DNA of 64,000 nucleotides, taken from contig JAJIZT010000001.1 of NCBI GenBank assembly GCA_029948415.1, forward strand, positions 730,016 to 794,015, written 5' to 3'. The notes beneath the pieces were generated by a model. The model worked only from the letters and a program-made list of their open reading frames with translations. It ran no database searches and was not told the DNA's origin. Source of the DNA: Cenarchaeum symbiont of Oopsacas minuta. GTDB taxonomy: Archaea; Thermoproteota; Nitrososphaeria; Nitrososphaerales; Nitrosopumilaceae. A program made the translations under genes and the position numbers. This document shows positions 56,577 through 64,000 of this stretch, piece after piece; the stretch's first letter is position 1, and each line of letters opens with the position of its first letter.

Positions 56577-57126
56577 GAAACGGCTCTACATTACCAGATT
56601 TACGCATAGATGTTATAGTAGAACACAATATGCGAATATCTATTCCATAATATTCGTTATAGTTACCTAGTTTCTCCAATGCTCTACCGAATATTGATGA
56701 GCATATACCATCTTCAAATTTTTGATGGTGTACAAAGGCTGCAGCAACTAGTATGATACCTTGTACAAGATCTTTCTCCTGTCCTTTGCATATCTTCCAT
56801 ACTCCTTCCAAAACCTCGTGGCATTCCCAAAACCGTTCTGTGTTAAAATAGTCGACTCCGAGTTTTATGGCATCATTTTTTGGAATATATTCTTCAGTTA
56901 CCAATTTTGCATTCTCAAGTGATCCAATAGGCGATATACGCTCTATGAGCTCATCGGTAGTTTTAGCATTCAAGGTTACGTCAAATTCCACGCATCTTTG
57001 CGAGACTCTGCAGTCACGTATGATAATGTTCATTCCAGAGCACATTTGCCGTGCATCACCTAAAAGCTGTTTTGCGTTATTTGGGACATATCCATCGTTT
57101 ACAAGATGTATCATGTATCTTGCCAT
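56569..57126 (-). CDS. DUF309 protein, 185 aa
   Basis: The C-terminal half carries the DUF309 motif FNTERFWECHEVLEGVWK followed by EKDLVQGIILVAAAFVHH, a helical fold with a conserved HE pair. The N-terminal ~80 residues are a separate domain (RYMIHLVNDGYVPNNAKQLL). Function of the family is unknown. It converges on apgM and is divergent from rps24e. Confidence 0.82.
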   Translation of the reverse strand: MARYMIHLVNDGYVPNNAKQLLGDARQMCSGMNIIIRDCRVSQRCVEFDVTLNAKTTDELIERISPIGSLENAKLVTEEYIPKNDAIKLGVDYFNTERFWECHEVLEGVWKICKGQEKDLVQGIILVAAAFVHHQKFEDGICSSIFGRALEKLGNYNEYYGIDIRILCSTITSMRKSGNVEPFLI

Positions 57127-57180
57127 GTATGGTATTTATTTTCTAGATGTCTTAAGTTTCACTCTACAATTCAATTAAGG

Positions 57181-57188
57181 TTTATATG
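57181..57188 (+). promoter_or_regulatory. TATA box of rps24e-rps27ae
   Basis: TTTATATG is centred about 28 nt before ATG 57212, supporting that start and a leaderless ribosomal protein transcript. Confidence 0.5.
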
Positions 57189-57211
57189 CGCTTTTGATGG
57201 CATTTTTTTGT

Positions 57212-57748
57212 ATGTCAATGATACAAGGTGAGTCAGATGTTAGTAATGCGTTTCTATCTAGAAGAGAGATCACGTGTAATTTTAATGGTCTAGGTGGCAA
57301 GTTGACAAAGATAAAAGCATTAGAGATGGTAACCAAAGAGTATGGACTTGATGGTAAAACCGTGGTTCCAATCAGATTAAAGAACCACATTGGTAGAACA
57401 AAGATTACTGGTACATTTTACGTATATGAAGATGAGGCATTGGCAAAATCACACGTTGATCCAAATATTTTTTCAAGGCTTGAAAAAGCAAATGCCAAAG
57501 TTGCAGAAAAGGCCAAAGAGATTGCAAAAACAGATGCTAGTGAAGAGAAAGCAAATGTAAAAACAGATGCTAGTAAAGAGAAAGCAGAGAGTGAAGAAAA
57601 GGCCAAAGAGATTGCAAAAACAGATGCTAGTGAAGAGAAAGCAAATGTAAAAACAGATGCTAGTAAAGAGAAAGCAGAGAGTGAAGAAAAGGCCAAAGAG
57701 ATTGCAAAAACAGATGCTAGTGAAGAGAAAGCAGAGGCTACATCATAA
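57212..57748 (+). CDS. rps24e: Ribosomal protein S24e with repeat-rich C-terminal extension
   Basis: Small-subunit protein eS24. The first ~100 residues are the normal domain: [20 protein letters not shown] and the basic [21 protein letters not shown] long C-terminal tail then repeats a 30-residue Lys/Glu/Ala unit twice and partly a third time. The usual archaeal protein ends near residue 100, so the tail is an unusual addition, likely helical and acidic-basic. I chose ATG 57212 because of the TATA box; the frame is open to 57194. It overlaps rps27ae by 1 nt. Confidence 0.93.
   Translation: MSMIQGESDVSNAFLSRREITCNFNGLGGKLTKIKALEMVTKEYGLDGKTVVPIRLKNHIGRTKITGTFYVYEDEALAKSHVDPNIFSRLEKANAKVAEKAKEIAKTDASEEKANVKTDASKEKAESEEKAKEIAKTDASEEKANVKTDASKEKAESEEKAKEIAKTDASEEKAEATS
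57506..57745 (+). repeat. 90-bp in-frame tandem repeat in rps24e
   Basis: Two full units (57506-57595 and 57596-57685) and a partial third (57686-57745), nearly identical at DNA level, encode [20 protein letters not shown] plus ten more residues. Recent duplication is indicated by near-identity. Confidence 0.9.
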
Positions 57749-57918
57749 TGGGTAAAAAAGGTTCTAGTCCAAAAGTATCAGGATATTACAAAATCGATGG
57801 TGAAAAGATAACTCGCGATAGAAAAAATTGTTCTAGATGTGGCAAGGGAGTATTCATGTCAGCTCATAAAGATAGACGTTCTTGTGGCAAATGTGGTCTA
57901 ACAGAGTTTATTCAATAA
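57748..57918 (+). CDS. rps27ae: Ribosomal protein S27ae
   Basis: A 56-aa zinc-ribbon ribosomal protein. C-x2-C pairs in NCSRCGKG and SCGKCGL hold the zinc; the N-terminus is basic ([15 protein letters not shown]). The ATG overlaps the S24e stop (TAATG). The S24e-S27ae order is the standard archaeal pair. The stop overlaps the convergent metalloprotein gene by 7 nt. Confidence 0.95.
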   Translation: MGKKGSSPKVSGYYKIDGEKITRDRKNCSRCGKGVFMSAHKDRRSCGKCGLTEFIQ

Positions 57919-58619
57919 CTTTTACGTCGTATAATTTTCTCACTAGTCTTTTCTATTTTGTCTAGTTTTTCAAGTAGCACTGCATCTATATTCATGCGTG
58001 AGAGAGATTCAGCAGAAAGTCTAGTTGTATTTGAATCGGCAGTAATTTCAGTTTGAGGTAGTCCTTTATCAATCCAGTTTTTTACAGTCTTGTCTTCTAG
58101 TTTATAATCTCGAAATCCAGATGGAAATCGTTTTACAATATGACGTAAAAGCATTCTATCGGTAAATACTGCACTAGGTTCAAACAGTCTTGATTCATCA
58201 GCATATGCACTCTCAAAGAGGTTCCCAGTTATCTCATCAGAGATCACTTTCATGTGTCCTATGCGGTAAAGTAATTCTAGATAGTGCAAAAATTCGTGTG
58301 CAAGTATTGCATGAATCGTCCCTTTTAGACCGTACGCTATGAGTGGGGCAGATATCTGAATTACCACCTGTACTTCCGAATCTGTGACTATAGGTATGGT
58401 TCGAGCAAAAAATATTCCATACTGATATGCTTTTGAATCCTGACGCACAATGATCGCTGAAGGATCAACGTATGCTATCGGATAGTACAATCCAGATGCT
58501 TTTTCTATACGAGCTATGCCAGATACAGCAAGATCAAATCTATTCTTTATGAGTTTGAATGTTTTTTCATCTAGTATACCCCGTTTATGAGCATCTCTGA
58601 TCTTTAAAAGTGGATCCAA
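57912..58619 (-). CDS. Predicted zinc metalloprotease-like protein, 235 aa
   Basis: A soluble protein with [15 protein letters not shown], an HExxH zinc-binding helix, at about residue 110, and a downstream acidic [10 protein letters not shown] segment that may supply a third ligand. I recognise no named family. The N-terminus has no signal peptide, so it acts in the cytoplasm. It converges on rps27ae. Confidence 0.7.
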   Translation of the reverse strand: MDPLLKIRDAHKRGILDEKTFKLIKNRFDLAVSGIARIEKASGLYYPIAYVDPSAIIVRQDSKAYQYGIFFARTIPIVTDSEVQVVIQISAPLIAYGLKGTIHAILAHEFLHYLELLYRIGHMKVISDEITGNLFESAYADESRLFEPSAVFTDRMLLRHIVKRFPSGFRDYKLEDKTVKNWIDKGLPQTEITADSNTTRLSAESLSRMNIDAVLLEKLDKIEKTSEKIIRRKSY

Positions 58620-58834
58620 CTAGACAAACAAGAAAGATTACTGCTAAAAATGTATTTTTAGATAGACTAGTGAAAATTTAACAGATGATTGTCATTAAAT
58701 TACAAGTTTTGAACCCTTGTACATAATTACTCGTTAAAACAATTGAAATTCCGAGTAAACTCTAGATCATATATATGCAGGATTCAGCTTACAACCCTGT
58801 TAAATACATGCACGAGTCAAGATCAACAGTGTCA

Positions 58835-58930
58835 TCATATGGTTTTTCCGCGCTTTGATTTTTTTACGCGTCTGCGATGTTCTCGTTGGTCGGCTCGGCG
58901 TTCATGTTTGCCTTTTTTCCGAAGTGGCAT
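58835..58930 (-). CDS. Tiny Arg/Lys-rich protein, 31 aa
   Basis: MPLRKKGKHERRADQREHRR followed by more basic residues. About half the residues are Arg, Lys or His, and the local base composition is much GC-richer than its surroundings, as for L41e-like or other small ribosome-associated peptides. It is too short for a firm family call. It lies 29 nt downstream of the pus10 stop, same strand, so it may be cotranscribed. Confidence 0.5.
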   Translation of the reverse strand: MPLRKKGKHERRADQREHRRRVKKSKRGKTI

Positions 58931-58959
58931 GAATACGCTTCTATACATGACTATTTGTG

Positions 58960-60108
58960 TTATGCGGTCACCTCTACGCCATGAAAATCAAAGTATTCGC
59001 ATGTGCATGGAGTCTCTAGTAAATCAGATATATTTGGAAATACGGTATCACCTGTCACGAATTTTTTTATCGGTAGCCCCCCATCTACCTTTATGGTCAC
59101 AGAGAGTGACTTTGGGGCGGTTTTTTTGTATCGTATAGAGTAGACTCTTTTTTCATTACGTCGGGATTTTTCATATACAGCTATAGTCGAGCCAGCTATT
59201 TCATCAAAAAGTTTTAATCTTTGAGCAAGAATATTTTCTTTGGTTTTTATCGACACCTCTATTATAGAATGGAATTTTATCGGCATCTTTGGAGCAGATT
59301 TTATATTTTTCAAGCACAGTAGAGTTAGATTATCTTCTAGTATATGGTGTTTTAGCATACGAGGTTTGCGTTTTTTTGGGTTTACAAGTTTGGCAAAAAA
59401 TGGTCTGCCACTCCCAAGTATCAGGCTAGATTTATCTTCGCCTCCGACCCACGTAATTTTAGCACGCTCTGCGAGAAATATCTTGCACAAATATTTAGAG
59501 ATATACGCCTCTATACTCTTTGTTCCAGAGCATTTTTTACATCCACTTTCGTTGCATTCCAAACATTTTACAAGTTTTTGTGATAGGCCACGCTCTTTTT
59601 TCAAATATCGTCCAGAGACGTATACTGGTTTGGATCTTGCATATGTAGATCCAGTTCTCAGGTTTACGGTAAGGAATAGATCTGGAGATTCTATACGAGA
59701 TGTTGTTTTTGTGTTGCAAGAGAGCATCTTTGAGAGATCATGTGCAAATGCAGATTTTATACTCTCTGCGCCAATCAGTTGAAACTTTGATCGTATAAAA
59801 TCATCCCTATCTACAACCGATGGTCGCATTGTCACGCCAAGTAAAAATGTCTTGAAATCATATTTTGATGCAGATTCGAGTACTAGGTTATTTGCATATT
59901 TCATATCATCAAAAAGCCCACGACAAATGTAGCATTTTTTACATGCTATGGATCTAATCTCCTTGCGGAGTTTTTTCCCAAGGCGACGCGGTGAAGAGAG
60001 TGAGAGATTTTTTGCAAAAGACCTCCCAAGACATGAATCACAGATATCATATTGTGCAGTTATTTTTTTGGATACGATGAGCGCTTTCTCGTAATTGTCA
60101 TTCAACAT
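58960..60108 (-). CDS. pus10: tRNA pseudouridine synthase Pus10
   Basis: Archaeal Pus10 makes pseudouridine 54 (and 55) in the tRNA T loop. The 382-aa protein has an N-terminal zinc/THUMP-like region with C-x2-C pairs (CDSCLGR, CKKCYICRG), an extra C-rich insert (KCLECNESGCKKCSG), and the catalytic block WVGGEDKSSLILGSGRPFFA with the conserved Asp. Full length. It precedes the small basic gene and follows srp54 on the same strand. Confidence 0.92.
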   Translation of the reverse strand: MLNDNYEKALIVSKKITAQYDICDSCLGRSFAKNLSLSSPRRLGKKLRKEIRSIACKKCYICRGLFDDMKYANNLVLESASKYDFKTFLLGVTMRPSVVDRDDFIRSKFQLIGAESIKSAFAHDLSKMLSCNTKTTSRIESPDLFLTVNLRTGSTYARSKPVYVSGRYLKKERGLSQKLVKCLECNESGCKKCSGTKSIEAYISKYLCKIFLAERAKITWVGGEDKSSLILGSGRPFFAKLVNPKKRKPRMLKHHILEDNLTLLCLKNIKSAPKMPIKFHSIIEVSIKTKENILAQRLKLFDEIAGSTIAVYEKSRRNEKRVYSIRYKKTAPKSLSVTIKVDGGLPIKKFVTGDTVFPNISDLLETPCTCEYFDFHGVEVTA

Positions 60109-60142
60109 ATGAGAATATTCGTTAAGAGTTATAGTCGTATAC

Positions 60143-61465
60143 TTATCTTAGACCCATTTTGCGCATTAGCCCTTGCATCGATCTGCCTTTTGATGCCTTT
60201 AGCATGCCCTTTGAATTTTTGTAATTTTTCATCATCTCTTTTACTTCTTGTCGCGTCTGTCCTGACCCTCTTGCTATACGTTCTATTCGTGAGGCGTTTA
60301 ACAGATCTGGATCATCTTTCTCTTTTTTGTTCATACTCTGTATGATAAACCTCCATTTGTACATGCGCGTCTCTAGTTTATCCAATTCTCCACCCTGTAC
60401 TGTGTCACCAGTGTCAGATACACTTTCCAAGATACTTTTGAGTCCAATCTTTCCTACCTCTTCTAACTGATAGTAAAAATCATCCATATTCATTTTGCCT
60501 CTAGATATACGCTTCATACGAACATCGTCACTTTCTGACTCTAGTCGTTTTGCCATATCTAGTATGGCTTGCACATCACCCATTCCGAGCATACGTCCCA
60601 CGAATCTTGTGGGCGAGAATTTTTCAAGATCATCAACTCTCTCTCCAGTTCCAATGTACATTATATGCGCACCAGTGGCTGCCGAAGCTGCAAGTGCTCC
60701 ACCTCCTTTGGAAGTACTGTCAAGTTTTGTTATTACAATACCACCTACTGGAACTATTTTATGAAATGCAGTTGCCTGTGCAGAGCACTGTCTTCCTATG
60801 GTACCATCTATTACAAGCAATGCAAGATCAGGATCTGAGACTTTACTGATCTGTTTCATCTCATCTAGCAAGTCAGTCTCTTCTTTGTGTCGACCAGCAG
60901 TATCAATGAGTATAATGTTTAGATCATCATCTTTAAAATGGTGCAGTCCTTTTTTTACAACGTCTGCAGAGTCTTTGTTTGATTCATCACCGTATACTTT
61001 GACGCCAGCTTTATCACACATTGTACGTAATTGTGCAAGTGCGCCAGGTCTGAATGTGTCTGCACCGATGACACCAACCTTGTATCCTTGCCCTGTAAGA
61101 TATTTTGCAAGCTTTGATGATACGGTAGTTTTACCGCTTCCTTGTATTCCAAGCATTAAGACACGATTTACTTTATCAGGGTTAAACTCAAATTCAGAGT
61201 CTTTTCCCAAGAGTCCTGCAAGCTCATCGTACAAGATTTTAACTATATGATCCTTGCGTGGTAGTCCTGGAGGTGGTTTTTCTGTTATGGCTCTATTTTT
61301 GATATTTTCTGTAACATCGAGTACAAGCTTTGTTTCAACGTCACCTTGTAGCAGTGCAATTTGAACATCATGTACTAGTTGTTTTATGAGATCCTCATCA
61401 ATTCCAGAAGAGTTGACTAGCTTTTTAATAGCAGCCTGCAGGTTTGTCTTTAGATCCTCTAGCAT
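60143..61465 (-). CDS. srp54: Signal recognition particle 54 kDa protein
   Basis: SRP GTPase that binds 7S RNA and signal peptides and targets ribosomes to the membrane. N domain, then G domain motifs LGIQGSGKTTVSSKLA, DTAGRHKEE and TKLDSTSKGG, then a methionine-rich M domain ending GLMRKMGLR. I place the start at 61465 (MLEDLKTNLQ); the frame is open to 61474. It overlaps the dph6 3' end by about 40 nt. Confidence 0.95.
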   Translation of the reverse strand: MLEDLKTNLQAAIKKLVNSSGIDEDLIKQLVHDVQIALLQGDVETKLVLDVTENIKNRAITEKPPPGLPRKDHIVKILYDELAGLLGKDSEFEFNPDKVNRVLMLGIQGSGKTTVSSKLAKYLTGQGYKVGVIGADTFRPGALAQLRTMCDKAGVKVYGDESNKDSADVVKKGLHHFKDDDLNIILIDTAGRHKEETDLLDEMKQISKVSDPDLALLVIDGTIGRQCSAQATAFHKIVPVGGIVITKLDSTSKGGGALAASAATGAHIMYIGTGERVDDLEKFSPTRFVGRMLGMGDVQAILDMAKRLESESDDVRMKRISRGKMNMDDFYYQLEEVGKIGLKSILESVSDTGDTVQGGELDKLETRMYKWRFIIQSMNKKEKDDPDLLNASRIERIARGSGQTRQEVKEMMKNYKNSKGMLKASKGRSMQGLMRKMGLR

Positions 61466-62138
61466 GATCCCCAAGATATGCCTCTTCTATTTCAAATATT
61501 CCCCGATATCCATCCCATACTGACTTTGCCTTGCCTATACACAAGGGTCTTGAAAACAAAGGACAGTCCAAGACTAGTGTCTCTGCCTCACCTCCTTCAA
61601 AGTTTAGATTGAAACCATGCTTTGCAGACAAGATACATAGTCTTTTCAGGGATTTTTGATCAATTTTGCATCCCAGCCATGACTCATCTAGTCCACCAGC
61701 AGATACTGCAGTTATCATAAACGAGAATTTTGAATAAAGTAAAGATGACATGTATTGTACAGGTTTTGCACCCCATACAGGTCCAATTGGTTTTACATCT
61801 GCAAAATCACATACAGCATCAAACCATCTCTTTTGATAGACACTTGCAATTCCACCGTGTACAACACCTTTTATTCCATATTTTGATACAGCTTTATTCA
61901 ACATGGATTTTACAAGATCAGATTCATTCTCTAAACCTACTTTTGAGACAAGATGTGGAACCCCGATCGATTTTGCTTGCAATGATGTAAGATTTATGTT
62001 TGGATGATGCAAAATCTTACTCTCTGCAGAGTGGGGTTTTGCAGTTATCAGACATGATAGATCATGACCGAGTTTTTTAGCCAAGTAAATGGCATATGTA
62101 CTATCCTTACCGCCAGAAAAGAATGCAGCTATCTTCAT
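61425..62138 (-). CDS. dph6: Diphthine-ammonia ligase Dph6
   Basis: ATP-dependent amidase that completes diphthamide on elongation factor 2. The 237-aa protein starts with the PP-loop AAFFSGGKDSTYAIYLA and contains GVVHGGIASVYQKRWFDAVC and FEGGEAETLVLDCPLF, both typical. It is in the same translation-related cluster as srp54 and aIF5A on the minus strand. Confidence 0.93.
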   Translation of the reverse strand: MKIAAFFSGGKDSTYAIYLAKKLGHDLSCLITAKPHSAESKILHHPNINLTSLQAKSIGVPHLVSKVGLENESDLVKSMLNKAVSKYGIKGVVHGGIASVYQKRWFDAVCDFADVKPIGPVWGAKPVQYMSSLLYSKFSFMITAVSAGGLDESWLGCKIDQKSLKRLCILSAKHGFNLNFEGGEAETLVLDCPLFSRPLCIGKAKSVWDGYRGIFEIEEAYLGDHARGSKDKPAGCY

Positions 62139-62232
62139 CTAAAACCCTGCAATATTGTAGATGCCTCATCACTCATAATCATCATCACAGTTCAGATGGC
62201 TTTTCCACTCATCATCAGCATCCAGTGTATGA

Positions 62233-62643
62233 TTATCCTTTAACGCGCATTATTTTTGTCTTTTCCAAGACTTTCCAATATTCTACATTTTGTCCGTTTT
62301 CAACAGTTCCCTTTATCTCATCTTCAATCGTTCCCACATCTATGGTCTCAAAAGTTTCCGAGTCCATCAGTTGTATCACATCTCCAGTAATTGAGATTAC
62401 CTGACCTATCCTCTTGTCTATAAGCGGCACATGAATTTGCATACTTACAGGACCCACGTGTGGTCTTTTCTGTCCGTCAAATATTCCAACTCCCACTATA
62501 CGTGCCTTTGCAGCACCATGTTTGCCAGGCTTGCTAGTATCATATTCAGAGATTCTACATGGTTCTCCAGTTGGTTGATCTGATACAGGAAGGAGTATGT
62601 ACGAACCGATCTTTAACGAACCCAAGTCTGCAGGCTTGCTCAT
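62233..62643 (-). CDS. aif5A: Translation factor aIF5A
   Basis: The EF-P/IF5A factor that relieves ribosome stalling. The hypusine loop SKPGKHGAAKAR is present with its target lysine at about residue 41, to be modified by the deoxyhypusine synthase at 16768-17727. The OB-fold C-terminus (QLMDSETFETIDVGTIEDEI) is complete. Length 136 aa. It is divergent from hemL with starts about 60 bp apart, so their promoters overlap. Confidence 0.96.
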   Translation of the reverse strand: MSKPADLGSLKIGSYILLPVSDQPTGEPCRISEYDTSKPGKHGAAKARIVGVGIFDGQKRPHVGPVSMQIHVPLIDKRIGQVISITGDVIQLMDSETFETIDVGTIEDEIKGTVENGQNVEYWKVLEKTKIMRVKG

Positions 62644-62664
62644 GAACGGTTTGACCGTCGTTGG

Positions 62665-62672
62665 ATATTTAA
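62665..62672 (+). promoter_or_regulatory. TATA-like box of hemL
   Basis: ATATTTAA lies about 33 nt before TTG 62702, between the divergent aIF5A and hemL genes. It supports an internal TTG as hemL start rather than upstream ATGs that lie inside aIF5A. Confidence 0.35.
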
Positions 62673-62701
62673 CTTTATCAACCCCATCGATTGGATCAGA
62701 T

Positions 62702-63991
62702 TTGTTGGTTGATACATCTAAAGATCTCTACTCTAGAGCCAAGAATCTTATCCCATCTGGCGTAAACAGTCCTGTCAGGTACTATGCACCATATCCGTTC
62801 TTTGCATCAAAAGGCAAGGGTGGATTGATCTGGGATGTAGATGATAGAAGATATGTTGATCTTTGTTGTGCATATGGTGCATTGTTACTTGGTCATCGTA
62901 GAGCAGAAGTTCTCCATGCTGTATTAGATCAAATGAAAAAAGGGACACTCTTTTGCACACCGACAGAGTTGGAGATAGATCTATCATCAGAGATTACACA
63001 TCTTTATCCTAGCATGTCAAAGGTAAGACTGGTCAATACAGGCAGCGAGGCAACTATGACTGCCATACGTCTTGCACGCGGTTATACTAGAGGTAAAAAA
63101 ATTATAAAGTTTGAAGGATGTTATCATGGAGCGCACGACTCGGTTCTAGTTGGCGCAGGTTCAGGCTCAGCGCATGCAGGAATGTCTACATCAGATGGAG
63201 ACTTGAGAGATTCCACAAAGAATACCCTTGTAGTACAGTATAATGATCTAGTAGAGTTGGATTCGGTAATGAGAAAACACAAAGACGAGCTAGCAGGAGT
63301 CATAGTAGAGCCGATACTTGCAAACATGGGTCTCATACTTCCCGAAAAAGAGTTTTTACCAGGATTGCGCAAAGCCACAAAAGAGTATGATGTACCTTTG
63401 ATCTTTGATGAGACCGTTACAGGTTTTCGCATAGGTTCTGGAGGAGCACAAGAACATTTTGGAATAAAACCAGATATTACCACACTTGGCAAGGCACTAG
63501 GTGGCGGATTTGCAGTGGCCGCAGTTGGTGGCAAAGAACAGATCATGGACAATCTTGCACCATTTGGTAAAGTGTATCAAGCAAGTACATTTGCTGCAAA
63601 TCCAATATCCACTAGTGCTGCACTAGCTGCAATCAAGACGATGCGTAAACTAGGTAAACGCATGTACACAGAACTAGAAAGGCGCTGTGCACTAGTGGTC
63701 TCAGCAATAGATGATGCAGCAAATGATAGTCATATACAACATGAGATTAATTTTATAGCATCCATGTTTCAAGTGTTTTTTACCGACAGACCAGTCACCA
63801 ATTACAAGAGTTGTAAAAGAGCAGATGCTGTAAAATTTGAAAGACTCTTTAAATCATTATTAAAGAGGGGTGTCTTTGTGGCACCATCTCAATTTGAGGT
63901 GGCGTTTTTATCTCATGCACATAGCAAGGCAGATCTTTTGCATGCATCCAATTCGTATAGCGAATCCATAAAGGAGATGCACCATACATGA
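62702..63991 (+). CDS. hemL: Glutamate-1-semialdehyde 2,1-aminomutase
   Basis: PLP enzyme making 5-aminolevulinate for haem, sirohaem and cobalamin synthesis. IPSGVNSPVRYYAPYPFFAS near the start, LVNTGSEATMTAIRLARG, and the PLP lysine in TTLGKALGGGFAVAA are diagnostic. I start at TTG 62702, which gives the usual LYSRAKNLIPSGVNSP N-terminus; the frame is open back to ATG 62597, but that would overlap aIF5A. The stop overlaps an ATG (ATGA) opening the next gene. Confidence 0.92.
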   Translation: MLVDTSKDLYSRAKNLIPSGVNSPVRYYAPYPFFASKGKGGLIWDVDDRRYVDLCCAYGALLLGHRRAEVLHAVLDQMKKGTLFCTPTELEIDLSSEITHLYPSMSKVRLVNTGSEATMTAIRLARGYTRGKKIIKFEGCYHGAHDSVLVGAGSGSAHAGMSTSDGDLRDSTKNTLVVQYNDLVELDSVMRKHKDELAGVIVEPILANMGLILPEKEFLPGLRKATKEYDVPLIFDETVTGFRIGSGGAQEHFGIKPDITTLGKALGGGFAVAAVGGKEQIMDNLAPFGKVYQASTFAANPISTSAALAAIKTMRKLGKRMYTELERRCALVVSAIDDAANDSHIQHEINFIASMFQVFFTDRPVTNYKSCKRADAVKFERLFKSLLKRGVFVAPSQFEVAFLSHAHSKADLLHASNSYSESIKEMHHT

Positions 63992-64000
63992 AATATCGTT
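63988..64000 (+). CDS. Start of next gene, cut by window end
   Basis: ATGAAATATCG begins at the hemL stop with a 4-nt overlap, encoding MKYR. In such operons hemC often follows hemL, but four codons cannot identify it. Confidence 0.4.

Noticed and set aside
57418-57696. Minus-strand Ser/Ala/Phe-rich repeat frame
   Set aside because: It is the antisense of the S24e repeat tail.
58743-59138. A 131-aa plus-strand frame
   Set aside because: It overlaps the pus10 3' end and the small basic gene on the other strand, has poor composition and no motif; it is antisense noise.

Overview
The window looks like an AT-rich archaeal chromosome, most probably a Nitrososphaerota (Thaumarchaeota, Nitrosopumilales-like) genome. 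The evidence is the housekeeping set: class I lysyl-tRNA synthetase, archaeal Elp3, Pus10, SRP54, aIF5A with deoxyhypusine synthase, Dph6, cofactor-independent archaeal phosphoglycerate mutase, ribosomal proteins S24e and S27ae, PAC2 and Mre11-Rad50. TATA-like boxes about 26-30 nt upstream of start codons fit leaderless archaeal transcripts. The phylum is inferred from gene content, not from a marker-gene tree.

Layout. About 1-36.7 kb is an accessory defence and mobile-element region. It opens with a broken IS110 element, then an apparently complete DNA phosphorothioation operon dndB-C-D-E-A (1.96-8.05 kb). Next, on the same strand, come an AIPR-family protein with a nuclease-like N-terminus, a 65-aa protein, an SMC-like ATPase and a 137-aa protein. 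A convergent pair follows: a phospholipase-D/SF2-helicase fusion and an HNH endonuclease. This is the likely restriction or interference half of a phosphorothioate defence system and resembles the haloarchaeal Dnd-Pbe type. Deoxyhypusine synthase and tRNA-Arg(GCG) sit inside the region as core islands. After the tRNA lies a two-gene candidate defence operon: a P-loop ATPase fused to a SIR2-like domain, plus a Rossmann-like partner. A DUF262-DUF1524-DUF5655 (GmrSD/SspE-like) protein follows, then a nested pile of insertion sequences whose insertion order can be read from target-site duplications. A VirB4/HerA-like ATPase carrying a C-terminal nuclease-like domain comes last, followed by a second HNH protein that is a paralogue of the first.

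About 36.8-45.1 kb is ordinary core sequence: a coiled-coil gene, LysS, Elp3, a cation/proton antiporter, PurM, PAC2 and a winged-helix regulator with a perfect palindrome at its promoter. About 45.2-52.4 kb is a second AT-rich patch. It holds an IS with 12-bp inverted ends and a perfect 9-bp duplication, IS fragments, a MITE, an unknown 304-aa protein, and Rad50 and Mre11. About 52.5-64 kb returns to dense core genes: sugar nucleotide enzymes, GalT-like, ApgM, ribosomal proteins, Pus10, SRP54, Dph6, aIF5A and HemL.

Caution: LysS and PurM, both expected to be intact, are each broken by what looks like a single-base indel. Some frameshifts, including those in the IS genes, may therefore be sequence errors rather than biology.
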